Source: Acidobacteriaceae bacterium (lineage in GTDB: Bacteria; Acidobacteriota; Terriglobia; Terriglobales; Acidobacteriaceae). Taken from it: a stretch of 32,247 nt of DNA. Below the pieces are notes generated by a model that did not search any database, was not told where the DNA came from, and saw nothing but the letters and a program-made list of their open reading frames with translations. Position numbers and translations under genes: made by a program. The stretch lies in contig PLOG01000141.1 in assembly GCA_003142935.1 (NCBI GenBank), forward strand, positions 1 through 32,247, given 5' to 3'. This document shows positions 25,797 through 32,247 of this stretch, piece after piece; the stretch's first letter is position 1, and each line of letters begins with the position of its first letter.

Positions 25797-26972
25797 ATGC
25801 CTACAGCGCCAGCCGCCTCGCGTCTTGCCCTCAGCCAACTTGCCCCCGGCGCACTCCAGTCAGAGATTCGCGCCATGACTACGGAGTGCGACCGCATCGG
25901 CGGCATCAACCTTGCCCAGGGCGTGTGCGACACGCCTGTGCCCGCGGTAGTCGAGGCCGGCGCGATCGAGGCCATCCACAACGGCGACAACATTTATACC
26001 CGCTGCGATGGCATTGCGCGGCTGCGCCAGGCAATTGCCGGTAAGCAGCTCCGAGACTACGGGCTCCGCTACGACCCGGAGAACGAGGTGATGGTTGCCT
26101 CGGGCGCAACCGGTGGTCTGCATGCAACGGTCATGGCGCTCCTGAATCCCCAGGACGACGTGCTGCTCTTCGAGCCCTTCTACGGCTACCACGCTGTCAC
26201 TCTGCAGTCGCTGCGCGTGAATCCGATCCTGGTGCCCCTTGCGGAGCCGGACTGGTCGCTGGATGCAGATGCGCTGAAGGCCGCGGTCACGCCGCGCACT
26301 CGCGCCATTCTGCTGAATACGCCCGCCAACCCGAGCGGCAAGATCTTCAATCGAACCGAGCTTGAAGCGGTGGCCGCGGTTTGCATCGAGCACGATTTGT
26401 TCCTCATCACGGATGAGATCTACGAGTACTTTGTGTACGACGGCGCGCAGCATGTCTGCCCCGCGACGTTGCCCGGCATGAGGGAGCGGACGATCGTGCT
26501 CTCGGGGTTCAGCAAGACGTATTCGGTGACGGGCTGGCGGCTGGGCTACGCTACGGCCGACGCACGATGGATGCCGACGATGGCGCACTTCCACGATTTG
26601 ACCTACGTTTGCGCGCCGGCGCCTTTCCAGCACGGAGCCGCGGCGGGGCTTGAGCAGCTTCCGCCGAGCTTCTACAGGCAGTTGGCCGCGGACCATCAGG
26701 ACAAGCGCGGACGGCTGTTGAGCGCTCTCGAAGCGGCGGGAATGGAGGCTGCGGAGCCTCCGGGCGCTTACTACATTCTGGCCCGCGCGGCGCGGCTGCC
26801 GGGGAAGAAGGCGGCAGAGAAGGCGCGGCATCTACTGGCGGCGACGGGCGTGGCGGCGGTTGCGGGGTCGGCGTTCTTCCGGCCCGGGCGCGGCGAGGAT
26901 CTGCTGCGGTTTTGCTTTGCCAAGAAGGACGATGAACTGAACGAGGCTTGCTCGCGGCTGCGGAGAATTTAG
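25797..26972 (+). CDS. Class I/II pyridoxal-phosphate aminotransferase
   Basis: A 391-residue fold-type I aminotransferase. 'ASGATGGLHA' (101-110) holds the cofactor phosphate, 'NTPANPSG' (174-181) includes N178, 'TDEIYEYF' includes D206 and Y209, and the Schiff-base lysine is K240 in 'SGFSKTYSVTGWRLGY'. The C-terminal 'LLRFCFAK' provides the substrate-carboxylate arginine. Sequence style is close to kynurenine/methionine/glutamine aminotransferases, but substrate cannot be fixed. It lies 42 bases after the thioredoxin-like gene. Base composition of the plus strand changes from C-rich to G-rich inside this gene. Confidence 0.93.
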   Translation: MPTAPAASRLALSQLAPGALQSEIRAMTTECDRIGGINLAQGVCDTPVPAVVEAGAIEAIHNGDNIYTRCDGIARLRQAIAGKQLRDYGLRYDPENEVMVASGATGGLHATVMALLNPQDDVLLFEPFYGYHAVTLQSLRVNPILVPLAEPDWSLDADALKAAVTPRTRAILLNTPANPSGKIFNRTELEAVAAVCIEHDLFLITDEIYEYFVYDGAQHVCPATLPGMRERTIVLSGFSKTYSVTGWRLGYATADARWMPTMAHFHDLTYVCAPAPFQHGAAAGLEQLPPSFYRQLAADHQDKRGRLLSALEAAGMEAAEPPGAYYILARAARLPGKKAAEKARHLLAATGVAAVAGSAFFRPGRGEDLLRFCFAKKDDELNEACSRLRRI

Positions 26973-26998
26973 AGGATTCATGAACTCGTCCTCACAGT

Positions 26999-27015
26999 TT
27001 CACAGAATCTGTGAA
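26999..27015. repeat. Perfect palindrome downstream of the aminotransferase gene
   Basis: TTCACAGAATCTGTGAA has two 8-base arms around one central base. It could be a protein-binding dyad or a small transcription-terminating hairpin; the short loop makes a protein site more likely. Confidence 0.55.
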
Positions 27016-27065
27016 GCAGCGTTGAGACATCTAAATAACTTCTTTATTGTGAATGCTTTATCTGG

Positions 27066-27168
27066 CGGCTTCACTCTTCCACGATTTCACGGATTATGTG
27101 GTTCGGCCCGATTTAACTCTATAACCAGCCTGTTTTGAATCATTTGCGGACGGCTTCACTCTTTCACG
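27066..27168. repeat. Pair of 18-bp direct repeats in AT-richer gap
   Basis: CGGCTTCACTCTTCCACG (27066-27083) and CGGCTTCACTCTTTCACG (27151-27168) differ at one base and start 85 bp apart. Further TTTCACGG/TTTCACAG variants lie nearby (26998-27005, 27085-27092). The interval 26973-27200 carries no gene, so this set of spaced TTCAC boxes is its only visible content. Confidence 0.65.
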
Positions 27169-27200
27169 GCAAATAACCGCCATTTTTCGGGAGGTGGGGG

Positions 27201-27419
27201 TCACTTCTGCCGCCTTTGGTAGGGTTGGCGACTCGGCGTGGAGCCGAATTCAGGATCTGCAGCGAGGAGATTTCGAATGGCTTGCGACAGTAATGGCAGG
27301 TTCTCGAGGATGAACCCCACCATCGCCGATACGGACTGATTATGATTGGCGGCGTGGACGCGCGCCTTGAGGTAACTGCGCTCGGTCACAGCGACGGTAA
27401 TGTTCTTTGTTCTTCTCAC
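27201..27419 (-). CDS. Ribbon-helix-helix (CopG-like) small DNA-binding protein
   Basis: A 72-residue protein if translation starts at GTG 27419, which has a GGGGAA ribosome site 5-6 bases upstream. An in-frame ATG at 27461 would add 14 residues unlike the family. 'RRTKNITVAVTERSYLKARV' followed by 'HNQSVSAMVGFILEN' fits a ribbon (strand KNITVAV) plus two helices with the usual S-x-x-x turn. Such proteins are antitoxins or regulators that bind operator DNA as dimers. No toxin gene is next to it on the same strand, so it is either a solitary regulator or a relic. The basic C-terminus 'RQPYQRRQK' follows a short linker. Confidence 0.6.
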   Translation of the reverse strand: MRRTKNITVAVTERSYLKARVHAANHNQSVSAMVGFILENLPLLSQAIRNLLAADPEFGSTPSRQPYQRRQK

Positions 27420-27751
27420 GATGTTCCCCGATTGATGACAAGGAGTTGAGGCCAGAATCATTTATTTGGACAGGCCCCTACTTAAGATTGTGCGCTGTTG
27501 GGAGGTAATTATCGGCAAAGCGATATTGGGGGGACTCTGGGCTGTTAGATTGGCAGAAAAAACTCGTGTCGACACTAAGTGATTTAAGCTCTGAAATCCA
27601 ACAGATTATGGCCTCGCACTCGCCCGAAATAATGGCGGATCTTCTTGACAGTAAGGTCTTTAGGTTATAACGACACGTACTGGTCACAGCCTCGGCGCGA
27701 TGCGGAGGCTGACGCCGACGCCTCTGAGAGTATTCACCCCCCAAGGGTGCC
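27420..27751. other. Gene-free scar with a coding-like remnant
   Basis: 332 bases between the RHH gene and the MFS gene end. The plus strand has an open frame 27509-27670 without a normal start codon at its beginning. Its translation ('LLDWQKKLVSTLSDLSSEIQ', then 'PEIMADLLDSKVFRL') looks protein-like and ends in TAA, suggesting the tail of a lost gene. The opposite frame (27478-27744) does not look like a protein. Nothing else is recognisable. Confidence 0.4.
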
Positions 27752-28987
27752 CTAGCTTAATGCCGCCTTGATGACCAGATTTAAGGCGATCATTAGTACG
27801 GCGGAGGCGGGGATGAGGAGGAGAGCTTTTTTGAGGCGGAGGGGATCGCCGCCGGCGATGGCGCCGATGATTCTTGAGCTGACGGCCAGACCGGCCCATC
27901 CACAGGTGATTACGAAGCCGATGGCCGTCCCGGTCATGCGCGGGAAGGCGGTGCCGGTGATGGCAAGAGTGGTGGGAAAGACCGGTGCCATGGAGAGACC
28001 GGCGATGAAGACCAGGGCTCCAGCAGCGGCGGGCTTGACGGTGCGGAGCATGAGAAACGTGGTCACCGCCATGGCGATGGAGGCGGCCAGAAGAACCTGA
28101 ATTGCCGGGACGCTGATGAGGATGGGCGAGACGCCGACGCGGCCAACGAGGAGGCCGAGAGCGAATCCGAGCGAGAGGATGTTGAGGGCGCGGGACTCGG
28201 GAATGCCCTGGGCGATGAGGTGGCGGGGAAGCCAGTTCCAGACGCCGACTTCGCAGGAGACGTAGAGGAAGAGGAAGGCTCCGAGAAGAAACAGGAGCGG
28301 TCGGCCGAGGACGGGACCGGCGTCGGCGAGGACGAAGCTCGCGGCTGTTGTAGGCGCGGGCATGCGGGTGACGGCGTGAACGATGAGGGCGACGACGGTC
28401 AGCGATGCGACCGTGTAGCAGAGGCGGACCCAGTTGCGCTTAAAGATGTTGGCGGAGATGAAGGGGGTGGTGAGTCCGCCGAGTCCGAAGAAGAGATTGA
28501 GGAGATTGAGGGCGGTGGCGCGATGGCCGGGGGTGACGGCGCTGACCAGGGCGTTGGCGCCGGTGACGACGATGCCGCCGCCGATGCCGAGCAGAAAGAG
28601 CAGAGCGGCGATGCTGCGGAAGCCGCCGGAGCGGGGAAGGGCGAAGAGGGCGACGACGATGAATGCGAGACCGAGGATGAGGCCGACTTTGTCTCCTTGA
28701 TTGTCGAGCAGGGGACCGACGCCGACCGAGGCGATGATAAGGCCGAGCGCCTGGGAGAAGGCGATGGCGCCGTTTTGCGCGGGGGTGAGATGGAAGCGGT
28801 CGGACAGGTCGGGGAGGATGGTGCCGAGCATGGCAGCGATCATTCCGTAGACGAAGATGGCGAGGACGGCGGCGAAGATGAGCACGCGGCGGGTTCCTTT
28901 CAAGGAGCGAATCGGGAGTGCAGGAAGTTCAATTGAACGGAGTTTCTGTGTAGATTGCGGAGTCGCGAGAATTTTACTGCGCGGCAT
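27752..28987 (-). CDS. Major facilitator superfamily transporter (12-helix)
   Basis: A 411-residue membrane protein with about 12 hydrophobic helices. 'LPDLSDRFHLTPAQNGAIAF' after helix 1 and 'GPLLDNQGDKVGLILG' (a variant of MFS motif A, D-x-x-G-x-K) place it among MFS permeases of the sugar/FucP-like or NarK-like style; substrate unknown. ATG at 28987 is chosen because the helix-1 region begins about 30 residues later. The frame stays open to 29710, but that stretch is antisense to the next gene and not protein-like. It is divergent from the fibronectin-type lipoprotein gene with a 117-base gap. Confidence 0.85.
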   Translation of the reverse strand: MPRSKILATPQSTQKLRSIELPALPIRSLKGTRRVLIFAAVLAIFVYGMIAAMLGTILPDLSDRFHLTPAQNGAIAFSQALGLIIASVGVGPLLDNQGDKVGLILGLAFIVVALFALPRSGGFRSIAALLFLLGIGGGIVVTGANALVSAVTPGHRATALNLLNLFFGLGGLTTPFISANIFKRNWVRLCYTVASLTVVALIVHAVTRMPAPTTAASFVLADAGPVLGRPLLFLLGAFLFLYVSCEVGVWNWLPRHLIAQGIPESRALNILSLGFALGLLVGRVGVSPILISVPAIQVLLAASIAMAVTTFLMLRTVKPAAAGALVFIAGLSMAPVFPTTLAITGTAFPRMTGTAIGFVITCGWAGLAVSSRIIGAIAGGDPLRLKKALLLIPASAVLMIALNLVIKAALS

Positions 28988-29104
28988 CGAATATAGGCCA
29001 GCGAAGAAATGCAGGAGTTGCAAGGATTGATTGGGGCCGAGCAAGGCGCCGGAGCGCAAGGAGCCTGAAGCCAGCCGAAGCCGGTCCAGTAGACTGAAGG
29101 GGCG

Positions 29105-30241
29105 ATGAATTGGGTACGAAGATGTGTGGGGTCCGCGGGATCGGTTGCTTTGTTGGCTGCGCAGGCGGGCGTGCTGGCTCTGACGGGCTGCGGAATGCCT
29201 GGCGCGCCACTGCCACCGACGCTGAACCTGCCTGTTCCGGTGAAAGATCTCGCTGCGACCCGAGCGGGCGACGAGGTTTCGTTGACCTGGACCATGCCCA
29301 AGAAGAACACCGATAAGCTGCTGCTGAAGGGCAATCTGCATGTGGTGGTGTGCCGCAGAGAAGGTGGGGCGGGCCCCTGCGCGCCGGTTGCAGATCTGCA
29401 ACTTTCTGCGGGAGCCGATGGGACTTTCAGCGAGACGCTGCCGCGTGCGCTGGCCTCGGGCGTCCCTCGCCAGCTCAGCTACTTCGTTGAGGTCAGGAAT
29501 AGTAACGGGCGCTCGGCGGGGATGTCGAATGCCGCGGTAGTTCTGGCGGGTGAAGCGCCTGTGGCCGTAACCGGTCTGGCGACCGAAGTGCGCAAAGAAG
29601 GAGTGGTGCTGCATTGGAATCCCGATCCGCAGGAGGCGGCGCCGACGGCGATCCGCCTGCATCGCACGCTGCTGACGCCGGTTCCGGCGAAGACGAATGC
29701 AGCGCGGCAAGGTCCACTAGCCCCGCCACCCGAGGCGGCGGTGCTGACTTTGCTGGTGGATGCGAGCGGGCGGGCCGGGCGCTCGCCGGATCGGGCACTG
29801 GATAAGAATATTCACTTTGGCGAGACGTATGAGTATCGCGCCCAGCGCGTGGCTCGCGTCACTGTGGACGGCAAGACACAGGAGCTGGATGGGCCGCTTT
29901 CCGCGCCGGTGCGCGTGGAGGTGCTGGACGTGTTTCCTCCGGCTGTGCCTGCTGGACTGGCCGCAATCGCGATCATCGGCGAGAACGGCGGCGAGCCTGC
30001 AATCGACCTGAGCTGGCAACCGGATACAGAGGCCGATTTGGCGGGTTACATTGTTTACCGGCGCGAGGGGAGTGCGAGCTGGCAGCGCATCTCGACGGCG
30101 CAACCGGTGGTTGGTCCTGCTTTTCACGATGCGCAGGTGCAGGCGGGACACAGCTACAGCTATGCCGTTGCAGCCATCGACTTGGGCGGGCATGAGAGCG
30201 GACGGTCAGGCGAGGCTGAGGAGACGGTTCCTGGACCTTGA
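29105..30241 (+). CDS. Lipoprotein with fibronectin type III-like domains
   Basis: A 378-residue exported protein. A signal peptide ends in lipobox 'LTGC' (C29), so it should be lipid-anchored. Three fibronectin type III-like domains follow (about 45-147, 152-275 and 280-375). Each opens with a 'V-x-x-L-x-A' strand and contains a 'W-x-x-P/D' strand ('LTWTMP', 'LHWNPD', 'LSWQPD') and a Y-x-V strand ('YFVEV', 'YEYRAQ', 'YSYAVAAID'). GAAGGGG lies just before the ATG. FN3 lipoproteins of this size with no enzyme domain are usually surface adhesion or scaffold proteins; the role is not known. Confidence 0.82.
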   Translation: MNWVRRCVGSAGSVALLAAQAGVLALTGCGMPGAPLPPTLNLPVPVKDLAATRAGDEVSLTWTMPKKNTDKLLLKGNLHVVVCRREGGAGPCAPVADLQLSAGADGTFSETLPRALASGVPRQLSYFVEVRNSNGRSAGMSNAAVVLAGEAPVAVTGLATEVRKEGVVLHWNPDPQEAAPTAIRLHRTLLTPVPAKTNAARQGPLAPPPEAAVLTLLVDASGRAGRSPDRALDKNIHFGETYEYRAQRVARVTVDGKTQELDGPLSAPVRVEVLDVFPPAVPAGLAAIAIIGENGGEPAIDLSWQPDTEADLAGYIVYRREGSASWQRISTAQPVVGPAFHDAQVQAGHSYSYAVAAIDLGGHESGRSGEAEETVPGP

Positions 30242-30280
30242 GGGAGCATGTCGGAGATGAGAGAAAAGAACACTCCTCAG

Positions 30281-30335
30281 AGGCTAAAGCCCGCGTCAAT
30301 TTTTGATGTGTTTATGTACGGGCTGAAGCCCGTAC
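30281..30335. repeat. REP-like intergenic palindromes
   Basis: GGCTAAAGCC (30282-30291) and, 25 bases on, the longer gtacgggctgaagcccgtac (30316-30335, stem 8, loop TGAA). The shared 'GGCT(A/G)AAGCC' core is a dispersed intergenic element I associate with Acidobacteria. The second could also act as a transcription-stopping hairpin after the lipoprotein gene. Confidence 0.55.
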
Positions 30336-30399
30336 CCTTCATCGAGATCCTGGTTTTGGATTGATTCAATGGACGTATCCGTGTGAGGAGATTTCCCCG

Positions 30400-31218
30400 A
30401 TGAAGTACTGCCGATTCTCGCTTGGTAACCAGATTCATTATGGAGCCGTGGAAGAACGTAAAGGCGAGCTTTGGATTATTGGGCCTGCGGAGGCGCCGGA
30501 GGAGGATCTGGCCTTCCGGCTGGCGCTGGAGCGGGCTACCGCCGAGGGCTTCGACTTCGAGCCGATGCCGATGAGCGCGGCCCACCTGCTGGCTCCGGTG
30601 ACGCCTTCGAAAATTATCTGCGTGGGCCGGAACTATCGCGACCATGTGAAGGAGCTCGGCAACGAGATGCCCGCGGAGCCGCTTATTTTTTTCAAGCCGC
30701 CCTCGTCGCTGTTGAAGCCGGGCGGGACGGTGCGGCTGCCTGCGGCTTCGACACGCGTTGACTTTGAGGGCGAGCTGGCACTGGTGATTGGGAGGCGCGT
30801 GCACAAGCTGAAGCCCGATGACGATTTGCGCGGGGTGATTCGGGGCTACACGCTGGCTGACGATGTGTCCGCACGGGACCTGCAAAAGAAGGATTTGCAA
30901 TGGGCACGGGCCAAGGGGTTCGACACGTTTTGCCCGCTGGGACCGCTGGTGAGCGATGAAGTGGACCCGATGGCGGGAGTGACGATTGAGACGCGGGTGA
31001 ACGGCGAAATTCGGCAGCAGGCTTCAACGCTGGATTTCATTTTTCCGATTCCGATGCTGCTGAGTTTTATTTCAGAGGCGTTTACGCTTGAGCCGGGCGA
31101 CGTGATCCTGACTGGGACACCGTCGGGGGTGGGGCCGCTGAAGGCCGGCGACCAGGTGGAGGTGTCAATTGCGGGGCTTGGCACGCTTGCGCACTCGGTG
31201 GAAGGGGACAGGGATTGA
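30400..31218 (+). CDS. Fumarylacetoacetate hydrolase family protein
   Basis: A 272-residue protein of the FAH fold, whose members hydrolyse or decarboxylate C-C bonds in beta-diketo and hydroxyl-keto acids from aromatic catabolism (for example HpaG-like or acylpyruvase enzymes). 'CVGRNYRDHVKE' (74-85), metal ligands E123 and E125 in 'DFEGELALVIG', D155 in 'ADDVSARDLQ', and 'KGFDTFCPLGP' with 'ILTGTPSGVG' are all present, so it should be active. ATG 30400 follows a GAGGAG site; an earlier in-frame codon at 30361 is not needed. It stands between the lipoprotein and transaldolase genes with no clear pathway partners. Confidence 0.93.
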   Translation: MKYCRFSLGNQIHYGAVEERKGELWIIGPAEAPEEDLAFRLALERATAEGFDFEPMPMSAAHLLAPVTPSKIICVGRNYRDHVKELGNEMPAEPLIFFKPPSSLLKPGGTVRLPAASTRVDFEGELALVIGRRVHKLKPDDDLRGVIRGYTLADDVSARDLQKKDLQWARAKGFDTFCPLGPLVSDEVDPMAGVTIETRVNGEIRQQASTLDFIFPIPMLLSFISEAFTLEPGDVILTGTPSGVGPLKAGDQVEVSIAGLGTLAHSVEGDRD

Positions 31219-31330
31219 GCCGAAAGCTTCGCGGGGATGCACCCCTAGTCACATTGGCGCATCTTATATGAGGGGTACACTATTGCCGTAGAGAGTTTAG
31301 AGACGGGAATCCCCTTTTCCTGGAGGAATT

Positions 31331-32247
31331 ATGCCGCAGAATCTGCTTGAACAGTTGCGCAAGTATACGGTTGTGGTTGCCGATACCGGCGACATTGAGG
31401 CGATGGAGAAGTTTCGGCCGCAGGATGCGACCACCAATCCATCGTTGATTACGGCGGCGGCGCAGATGCCGCAGTATCAGCCGATTGTGGACGGCGTTTT
31501 GAAGGACGCGCGCAATGAGCTGGGCGACGGCGCCAGCGACCAGGCGGTGGCGAACGTTGCCTTTCAGCGGCTGGCGATTGCGTTTGGCAAGAAGATTCTG
31601 GCAATTGTGCCGGGACGCGTGTCCACCGAAGTCGATGCGCGGCTGTCGTTTGATACCGAGGGCACCATCAAGCAGGCCCGCAGCATTATTGTGCAATACG
31701 ATGCGGCGGGGATCGGGCGCAATCGCATCCTGGTCAAGATTGCGTCGACGTGGGAAGGCATTCGCGCGGCGGAGGTTCTGGAGAAGGACGGCATCCACTG
31801 CAACCTGACGCTGCTGTTCGGACTGCACCAAGCGATTGCGGCGGCCGATGCGGGCGCGACGCTGGTTTCTCCATTTGTGGGGCGCATTCTTGACTGGTAC
31901 AAGAAGGATACCGGCAAGGATTTTCACGGGGCCGACGATCCAGGCGTGCAATCGGTGACCAAGGTTTACAACTACTACAAGAAATTCGGCTACAAGACGC
32001 AGGTGATGGGCGCGAGCTTCCGCAATATCGGCGAGATTACGGAACTGGCGGGAAGCGATTTGCTCACAATTTCACCGCAACTGCTGGCCGAGTTGGAAGC
32101 GACCCAGGGCGAACTGCCGCGCAAGCTCGATCCGCAGGCGGCGCAAAAGCTTTCCCTCGAGAAGATCGTTGTGGACAAGGCTACGTTCGAGAAGATGCAT
32201 GCGGCGGACCGCATGGCTACGGATAAGCTGAAGGAAGGGATCGAAGG
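31331..32247 (+). CDS. tal: Transaldolase, 3' end outside window (partial)
   Basis: Moves a three-carbon dihydroxyacetone unit between sedoheptulose-7-phosphate and glyceraldehyde-3-phosphate in the non-oxidative pentose-phosphate pathway. From ATG 31331 (GGAGGA site 4-9 bases before), 305 codons are visible. 'DATTNPSL' near residue 36, the Schiff-base lysine K136 in '[16 protein letters not shown]', '[11 protein letters not shown]' and '[11 protein letters not shown]' mark the TalB-type enzyme. Length already approaches the usual 315-320 residues, so only a few codons are missing. Confidence 0.96.
   Translation, partial: MPQNLLEQLRKYTVVVADTGDIEAMEKFRPQDATTNPSLITAAAQMPQYQPIVDGVLKDARNELGDGASDQAVANVAFQRLAIAFGKKILAIVPGRVSTEVDARLSFDTEGTIKQARSIIVQYDAAGIGRNRILVKIASTWEGIRAAEVLEKDGIHCNLTLLFGLHQAIAAADAGATLVSPFVGRILDWYKKDTGKDFHGADDPGVQSVTKVYNYYKKFGYKTQVMGASFRNIGEITELAGSDLLTISPQLLAELEATQGELPRKLDPQAAQKLSLEKIVVDKATFEKMHAADRMATDKLKEGIE

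Noticed and set aside
25860-26831. 323-codon minus-strand frame
   Set aside because: Antisense to the aminotransferase gene with its complete PLP motifs; Arg/His-rich composition typical of shadow frames in high-GC DNA.
27066-27168. Possible CRISPR array
   Set aside because: Only two 18-base copies with an 85-base period, no regular spacers and no cas genes.
26973-27200. DnaA boxes of a replication origin
   Set aside because: No close match to TTATNCACA was found; the best candidates agree at only 6-7 of 9 positions.
27478-27744. 88-codon minus-strand frame
   Set aside because: Low-complexity Arg-rich start, no ribosome site and no recognisable fold; the opposite strand has the more protein-like frame.
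28220-28936. 238-codon very acidic plus-strand frame
   Set aside because: A Glu/Asp/Gly-rich shadow of the hydrophobic MFS gene on the other strand.
28988-29710. N-terminal extension of the MFS frame to 652 residues
   Set aside because: The extension is antisense to the fibronectin-type lipoprotein and full of Arg/Gln runs. The transporter's first helix begins well after 28987.

Overview
This 32.2 kb window is ordinary high-GC bacterial chromosome with several accessory islands. It reads most like an Acidobacteriota (Terriglobia-type) genome. That is an inference from three things: the mix of multi-PAS/GAF sensors, an ECF sigma/FecR locus and small two-helix membrane proteins beside an XRE regulator; a 'tgtcatcttgagcggagcg'-type intergenic repeat (19865-19906); and a 'GGCTAAAGCC / GGGCTGAAGCCC' intergenic repeat (30281-30335). 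No rRNA, tRNA, CRISPR array or complete insertion sequence was seen.

Left part (1-7837, all minus strand). A large membrane sensor (DUF4118, three PAS, then two nearly identical GAF domains) is cut by the window edge. Next is a decayed Bro-N (phage antirepressor-type) gene with at least two frameshifts. A redox/detoxification cluster follows: nitroreductase, zinc alcohol dehydrogenase, ACMSD/resorcylate-decarboxylase-type amidohydrolase and a 14-helix DHA2 drug exporter.

Centre left (8022-14852, plus strand). This is the most distinctive unit: six genes joined by overlapping or 1-base junctions. It encodes an ECF-type sigma factor, an 862-residue zinc-finger/FecR membrane protein with a very long extracytoplasmic part, and two ABC-2 exporter pairs (ATPase-permease, ATPase-permease). 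A GGAAC-N17-CGTAA element (8022-8048), a plausible self-recognised ECF promoter, and an inverted repeat (8058-8079) precede it. The genes suggest an envelope signal relayed through the FecR protein to the sigma factor, with the exporters as output.

Centre (14988-26972). Mostly housekeeping metabolism: purM-purN (purines), hemL (tetrapyrroles), panB-panC (pantothenate) and a class I aminotransferase. Between them lie an XRE regulator with three tiny two-helix membrane proteins, a DCC-family (DUF393) protein, a collagen-like lipoprotein, a NodB-type polysaccharide deacetylase, a UGT-like glycosyltransferase, a 35-residue membrane peptide and an exported DsbA-like thioredoxin.

Right part (26973-32247). 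A repeat-bearing, AT-richer gap is followed by a ribbon-helix-helix protein and a gene-poor scar. Then come an MFS permease, a divergent fibronectin-III lipoprotein, a fumarylacetoacetate-hydrolase-family enzyme and a transaldolase cut by the right edge. Base composition of the plus strand switches from C-rich (about 15-26 kb) to G-rich (about 26.5-32 kb) regardless of gene direction.
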